A stretch of 64,000 nucleotides of DNA from JAVVXB01 sp036651815 (lineage in GTDB: Bacteria > Bacillota > Clostridia > Christensenellales > CAG-138). The notes beneath the pieces are model-generated. The model made no database searches, was not told the DNA's origin, and saw only the letters and a program-made list of their open reading frames with translations. The stretch's first letter is position 1. Each line of letters starts with the position of its first letter. Below are positions 60,248 to 64,000 of this stretch, one piece after another. The DNA lies in NCBI GenBank assembly GCA_036651815.1, contig JAVVXB010000013.1, forward strand, positions 1 to 64,000, given 5' to 3'. Both the position numbers and the translations under genes were made by a program.

Positions 60248-60910
60248 TTAGATCGAATCCTCAAGAATATTTTTTTCCGGTAAAAAGTTTCCCATCCATA
60301 GAACGGTTAAAAATCCATCGGCAACGCGAATCTCTGCTCGTTTTCCGGTAAACTCATTGCTAATGCCGATGGGAAATGTACCAGCTAGCTCGACATGCCA
60401 AAGTGGATAGAGCAACCCATTCAGCGTTACGCCGCGGGCAATGCCGTTGAGTGCAAATATCGAGATGATACCATGAGAATCTGCATCAAAACACACACTT
60501 CCATTTTTCACAACGGTTGCAGACTCTGTTTCCCCGAGCAGTATCCCTGTTGCTTCATGCTCCGCAAGATAACTGAGAGCTTGTAGGTTCGCAACGGAAT
60601 GATCCAGCCTACCCCCCAGGCCGCCATACAATCGAAAAGAACGATAACCTTCCTTAAGACCGATTTTGATGGCTAGCATCATATCCGTGTCATTTTTCAT
60701 AGATGAATGGCGTATCACGTTGTCGCCAATCGGCACGGTTCCTAGTGAATCAAAATCGCCGACGATCCAGTCAGGCTTTATGTTCATGCGCTGAAGTGTG
60801 GCATACCCTGCATCTGCAGCAATGACACAATCACTGAGTTGAGGTGTAATCAAACGATCTGTCTCAAACGCGCCTACAATATAGCAAATACTCATGGTTT
60901 TACAGTACAT
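60248..60910 (-). CDS. thiN: Thiamine pyrophosphokinase
   Basis: The enzyme converts thiamine and ATP to thiamine pyrophosphate and AMP. It is 220 residues. N-terminal catalytic domain with CVIAADAGYATLQRMNIKPD and VGDFDSLG, then SSMKNDTDMMLAI and YGGLGGRLDHSVANLQ, all standard. The ATG at 60910 or the one at 60895 (MSICYIVGAF) may be the start; neither ribosome site is ideal. It is a single gene, not linked to a TPP riboswitch in this view. Confidence 0.9.
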   Translation of the reverse strand: MYCKTMSICYIVGAFETDRLITPQLSDCVIAADAGYATLQRMNIKPDWIVGDFDSLGTVPIGDNVIRHSSMKNDTDMMLAIKIGLKEGYRSFRLYGGLGGRLDHSVANLQALSYLAEHEATGILLGETESATVVKNGSVCFDADSHGIISIFALNGIARGVTLNGLLYPLWHVELAGTFPIGISNEFTGKRAEIRVADGFLTVLWMGNFLPEKNILEDSI

Positions 60911-61061
60911 CCTTCTGCATCATCACGCTTCTGAATATTTTGAAACTTGCCGATATTTCAAAAGTGATCTATAGCACAAAAGCAATCGCGCTTCAATATG
61001 ATTTCCATACAACAATCCAATAACCGACGGCTGCATGGCGTAACCATGTGCCACGGGTTCT

Positions 61062-62003
61062 CTAATACATTTTTTTCTTTATAAAAAACAAGGCTACAAT
61101 CACACTTAATGCAATCGAAATCAATATAATCAAGGGGAAACCGTACCAAACATTGGAAAACGGCATTCCATCCATTGAAACGTTCATTCCGTAAGCGCTG
61201 AAAATCATCGTTGGAACGGACAGCACGATGGTGACAATGGCAAGAAATTTCATCACAATATTTAAATTATTGGAAATTACCGACGCAAACGCATCCATCA
61301 TGCCGCTTAGAATCCCACTATAGATATTAGCCATTTCAATGGCCTGCCGGTTTTCTACAATTACATCCTCAAGCAGATCGGTATCTTCCGGATATTTTTT
61401 AACGCTTTCGACCTTAAGTAGTTTTTCGAGGACAACCTCGTTGGACCGCAAAGAGGTTGTGAAATACACAAGGCTCTTTTCCAATTCCAACAGCTCAATC
61501 AATTCCCGGTTCTGCGTAGAATCGTGCAGCTTCCGTTCCACTTCCTCACTTTTTTTATCGATGGAACGAAGATATTGCAAGTAAAGAGATGCGTTTCGAT
61601 ACAGGATTTGCAGCACAAAGCGGGTCTTCATATGCGTATGGAATTCATGGGAACGTTTATTTTTCATAGCGCTGAGCACTGGCGTTTCTTCGAGGCAAAT
61701 CGTAATAATTGCTTCTTTGGTCAAGATGATGCCAAGAGGCTCAGTCACATACCAATCTTTGTCGTTCCGCCTTTCAATAGACGGAATATCCACAAGAACC
61801 ATGGTATAGTTATCCTCGGATTCAATGCGGGATCGTTCCTCCTCGTCCAAGGCTGCACGCAAATCGTCTGGTTCAATTTCATAACGATTCGCAATCTCTA
61901 AAAGCTCTGCTTCGGTCGGTTTGATGAGTGAAATCCAGCAGTCCTTTTCGGGCACATCGATTGTACGCATCCCATCGGTGAAGGTTTTGAAAATTTTGAT
62001 CAT
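61062..62003 (-). CDS. corA: CorA-type divalent-cation transporter
   Basis: This pentameric Mg2+ channel protein is 313 residues: a soluble N-terminal funnel domain (1-245), then two membrane helices with the selectivity motif YGMN between them (YGMNVSMDGMPF) and a short KKK C-terminus. AAAGGAGC precedes the ATG. Length and motifs are normal. The gene stands alone, next to mobile-element debris. Confidence 0.92.
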   Translation of the reverse strand: MIKIFKTFTDGMRTIDVPEKDCWISLIKPTEAELLEIANRYEIEPDDLRAALDEEERSRIESEDNYTMVLVDIPSIERRNDKDWYVTEPLGIILTKEAIITICLEETPVLSAMKNKRSHEFHTHMKTRFVLQILYRNASLYLQYLRSIDKKSEEVERKLHDSTQNRELIELLELEKSLVYFTTSLRSNEVVLEKLLKVESVKKYPEDTDLLEDVIVENRQAIEMANIYSGILSGMMDAFASVISNNLNIVMKFLAIVTIVLSVPTMIFSAYGMNVSMDGMPFSNVWYGFPLIILISIALSVIVALFFIKKKMY

Positions 62004-62244
62004 TCTTTGCTCCTTTCGACGGCCGCATGCTGCGGACGTACAAAGAACATCCGAACACTTGGCTAATGGTCGTTTGTAATTAGTATTCTACTTTGTCCTG
62101 GTTCGGAATCCAAAATTCTTATACCCCCTTTTGCACGGTTCATTTGCATTGCGATATTTTATAATTATAACAGATTCAACCAACATTGGATACTATGCAG
62201 TCAATTCAATCAATAAATTGTCAGCTTAAGTGGGAATTCGTCTA

Positions 62245-62646
62245 GATACTGTTGACACGAGTTACATTAAAATGGCACACCATATAACAATACATCGAAT
62301 TTGAACTGCAGCAACAAAGGATGCTGTATGTTTTGCATACCGTGTAGCGATTCCACGCCGGCGTTGCGCCAACGGCGAAACCGCTGGTAGACGGAGTTCC
62401 GGTTTTCGTACTGCGGCGGCAGATCTCGCCACGTCGCACCTGTTCGCAAAACCCAGAACACCCCATTTAGAAAACGTCGATTATCTTCGGCAATTCGCCC
62501 AATTGACCACGTTGGTCTGGTAAGAGCGGCGCAAGAATGTTCCACATTGCATTGCTTATATCGTGGCTGTTTTGCTGATTTTCCATCTTGAAGAACCTTT
62601 CGCCTTAATACTTTTATTATATCACTTGATTCGTGTCAACATTATC
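62245..62646 (-). mobile_element. Internally deleted IS5-type insertion element (402 bp)
   Basis: Inverted terminal repeats bound this element: GATACTGTTGACACGAGT at 62245-62262 and, on the other strand, GATAATGTTGACACGAAT at 62646-62629 (16 of 18 match). TA flanks both sides, fitting a 2-base target duplication. Only the N-terminal third of the transposase remains between the ends. The element could still be moved by a full copy elsewhere in the genome, like a MITE. The neighbouring stretches 62004-62244 and 62647-63054 hold no gene. Confidence 0.78.
62320..62586 (-). pseudogene. IS5-family transposase, truncated and frameshifted
   Basis: From an ATG at 62586 the frame reads NAMWNILAPLLPDQRGQLGE, then a frameshift near 62505 leads to RIAEDNRRFLNGVFWVLRTG, TWRDLPPQYENRNSVYQRF and RRWRNAG. 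This is the characteristic N-terminal domain of IS5-group transposases (DUF4096). The DDE catalytic part is deleted; the sequence turns into unrelated codons about 62330. Confidence 0.8.
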
Positions 62647-63054
62647 TAACCGCCACAACCTATATTTTGACGATACTTTGACTGTGACGAAAAAAATAGT
62701 GGGCAATCAAACCAATGCTGGCAAGGCTGCCCACACGTTCGTAGTAATCAAGATTAGCTTTAGTCGCATCAATTTAGACGTACTAAGGGGTTGCTTATTA
62801 TGTTCTATATTTCATTTACACTTTTTCTTTTGCATACTTCCGACATTAGAAATATAATAAACTTGATGAAGGTGTACAAATATGGAGTATATCACAACAA
62901 AATAGACCGCAAAAAAAGTGGATGATCACTCAAAGAATGGTGGGGTCCATTGCTCTGACGGATGGATTTTGGGCGCAGAGAAAAAAGCAAAGCACATGGC
63001 TGATTCCATAAGGTGCGGAAAAGCCTGTCTATGGGCGCAGAAAGGAGAGCAAGC

Positions 63055-63741
63055 ATGAATGAAATTTTACTTCTGGAGGATGATTTAAGCTTGATTAGCG
63101 GACTATCCTTTGCACTTAAAAAGGAAGGTTTTGCATTAGACATTGCAAGAACAATCAGCGAAGCAACTGAAATATGGACAGACAAAAAATATGACTTACT
63201 CATTTTAGATGTTTCTCTGCCAGATGGTTCCGGTTTTGAAATATGCAAAAGGGTACGCCAAGTTTCTAAAGTGCCAATTATTTTTTTAACTGCCTCCGAT
63301 GAGGAAATCAACGTTATCATGGGGCTCGACATAGGCGGCGATGATTACATTACAAAGCCCTTTAAGTTGGGCGTGTTGATGTCAAGAATGAACGCTTTGC
63401 TTCGCCGTGCAAAAGATTTCAACACAGCGGATACGGTGCTTGACTCAAATGGCATTGAAGTGCTGCTGTTAAAGAGACAAGTCTTTAAAAACAAAGAACC
63501 TTTGGACTTGACAGCGGCAGAATATAAACTGCTCTGTTTGTTCATGCAAACGCCCAATGCGATACTTTCACAAGAACAAATTTTAGACAAGCTATGGGAT
63601 TGCGACGGCAATTATGTAGACAGCAATACGCTATCGGTATATATTCGCAGACTGCGTATGAAAATTGAAAATAACCCAAGTGAGCCACAAATGCTTTTAA
63701 CGGTCAGACGTATGGGCTACAAATGGAATGTCATTGGGTGA
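63055..63741 (+). CDS. OmpR-family response regulator
   Basis: The product is 228 residues: a receiver domain with the acidic pocket (LEDD at 7-10), phospho-acceptor Asp52 in LLILDVSLPDGSG and the lysine in ITKPF, then a C-terminal winged helix with DLTAAEYKLLCLFM. ATG 63055 follows AAAGGAGAGCAAGC. It is followed eight bases later by a sensor kinase gene. The pair resembles those that control antimicrobial-peptide transporters, but the transporter, if any, is outside the window. Confidence 0.92.
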   Translation: MNEILLLEDDLSLISGLSFALKKEGFALDIARTISEATEIWTDKKYDLLILDVSLPDGSGFEICKRVRQVSKVPIIFLTASDEEINVIMGLDIGGDDYITKPFKLGVLMSRMNALLRRAKDFNTADTVLDSNGIEVLLLKRQVFKNKEPLDLTAAEYKLLCLFMQTPNAILSQEQILDKLWDCDGNYVDSNTLSVYIRRLRMKIENNPSEPQMLLTVRRMGYKWNVIG

Positions 63742-63749
63742 GGTGCGAG

Positions 63750-64000
63750 ATGAAACTATTCACCGATAAAGCAATCAAACAATTCTTCATTGCACTTTGT
63801 GTTGTGATAAGTATTTTTGTACTGTTATCACAGCTCATTATCTGGACTGCATATCGAAGGATTGCTTTTATATTGCTGATTCTATCACTACTGGCGGCAG
63901 TAGGCATATTGGTTTTGTGTTTTCACTATTTTTGCAAGCAAAATAGAATGATAGGGACGGCAGCACGGCAAATGAATCTTTACTTAGCAGGAGATACCGG
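63750..64000 (+). CDS. Sensor histidine kinase, N-terminal part (runs off the edge)
   Basis: The frame starts at ATG 63750, eight bases after the response regulator, with GAGGTGCGAG before it, and remains open to the end of the window. The visible part has two membrane helices (about 11-32 and 38-58) with almost no extracellular loop. This is the layout of intramembrane-sensing kinases. It is followed by the cytoplasmic ARQMNLYLAGDT that usually precedes the dimerisation helix. The phospho-acceptor and ATPase domains lie beyond the window. Confidence 0.8.
   Translation, partial: MKLFTDKAIKQFFIALCVVISIFVLLSQLIIWTAYRRIAFILLILSLLAAVGILVLCFHYFCKQNRMIGTAARQMNLYLAGDT

Noticed and set aside
60248..60910. 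TPP riboswitch in front of thiN
   Set aside because: I looked for the conserved CUGAGA and ACCUGA-type elements upstream of 60910 and did not see them.
62633..62857. Plus-strand frame of 74 codons
   Set aside because: It starts inside the right terminal repeat of the IS derivative, has no ribosome site and no known content.

Overview
The window (64,000 bases, roughly half G+C) reads as a chromosomal segment of an endospore-forming Clostridia-type member of the Bacillota. Supporting evidence: sporulation genes spoIIE, spoIIGA, sigE, sigG, yabP, yabQ, yqfC and yqfD; a rotary V/A-type ATPase operon; an LL-diaminopimelate aminotransferase; a Bacillus-type large SRP RNA; and gene orders such as rpmE-DUF1385-prmC-prfA-sua5 and phoH-yqfF-ybeY-cdd-era-yqzL-recO. 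A run of 10 Ns inside yqfF shows that this is an assembled scaffold. Species cannot be fixed from the sequence alone.

Layout. 0-1.7 kb: the 3' end of a tRNA-Lys, then an alpha/beta-hydrolase gene cut in two around a frameshifted phage minor-head-protein remnant. 1.7-3.5 kb: two small membrane proteins and a TetR regulator; the two promoters carry the same composite -10/operator sequence. 3.8-8.3 kb: a metal-chelate ABC importer operon that also holds a SAM methyltransferase and a THEP1-type NTPase. 8.4-10.3 kb: an IclR regulator and an HSL-type esterase. 10.4-12.9 kb: sparse accessory DNA with two membrane-protein genes and two perfect inverted repeats. 12.9-14.9 kb: yabP-yabQ-divIC-ppx.

15.2-33.2 kb: rho, with a long Q/G/Y-rich disordered insert, then a long co-directional block: rpmE, DUF1385, prmC, a CapA-like lipoprotein, prfA, sua5, an rpiB-like gene, upp, nine V-ATPase subunits (H-I-K-E-C-F-A-B-D) and a QueG-like Fe-S protein. 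It is followed by the SRP RNA and sdaAB/sdaAA. 35.6-38.6 kb, minus strand: dapL-tmk-PPi-type phosphofructokinase.

38.8-50.9 kb: spoIIE, then spoIIGA-sigE facing sigG tail to tail with abutting stop codons, then yqfC-yqfD-phoH-yqfF-ybeY-cdd-era-yqzL-recO. 51.0-53.5 kb: two envelope proteins, an L,D-transpeptidase with a TGG-repeat tail and an M23 peptidase with a dockerin-like motif. 53.5-64 kb: a patchwork of decayed insertion sequences, a GT39 glycosyltransferase, a phosphosugar mutase and mannose-1-phosphate guanylyltransferase, a decayed unrecognised gene, thiN, corA, a 402-bp internally deleted IS5-type element with intact terminal repeats, and the start of a two-component system that runs off the right edge.

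Functionally, the core of the window links translation termination and tRNA modification (prfA, prmC, sua5, queG-like), energy coupling (a probably Na+-translocating V-ATPase and a PPi-type phosphofructokinase) and sporulation (sigma-E and sigma-G control). No CRISPR array was seen. The best candidates for new biology are the Rho insert, the duplicated TetR promoter-operator module, the convergent sigE/sigG layout with the spoIIGA-sigE overlap, and the metal importer operon with its methyltransferase and NTPase.
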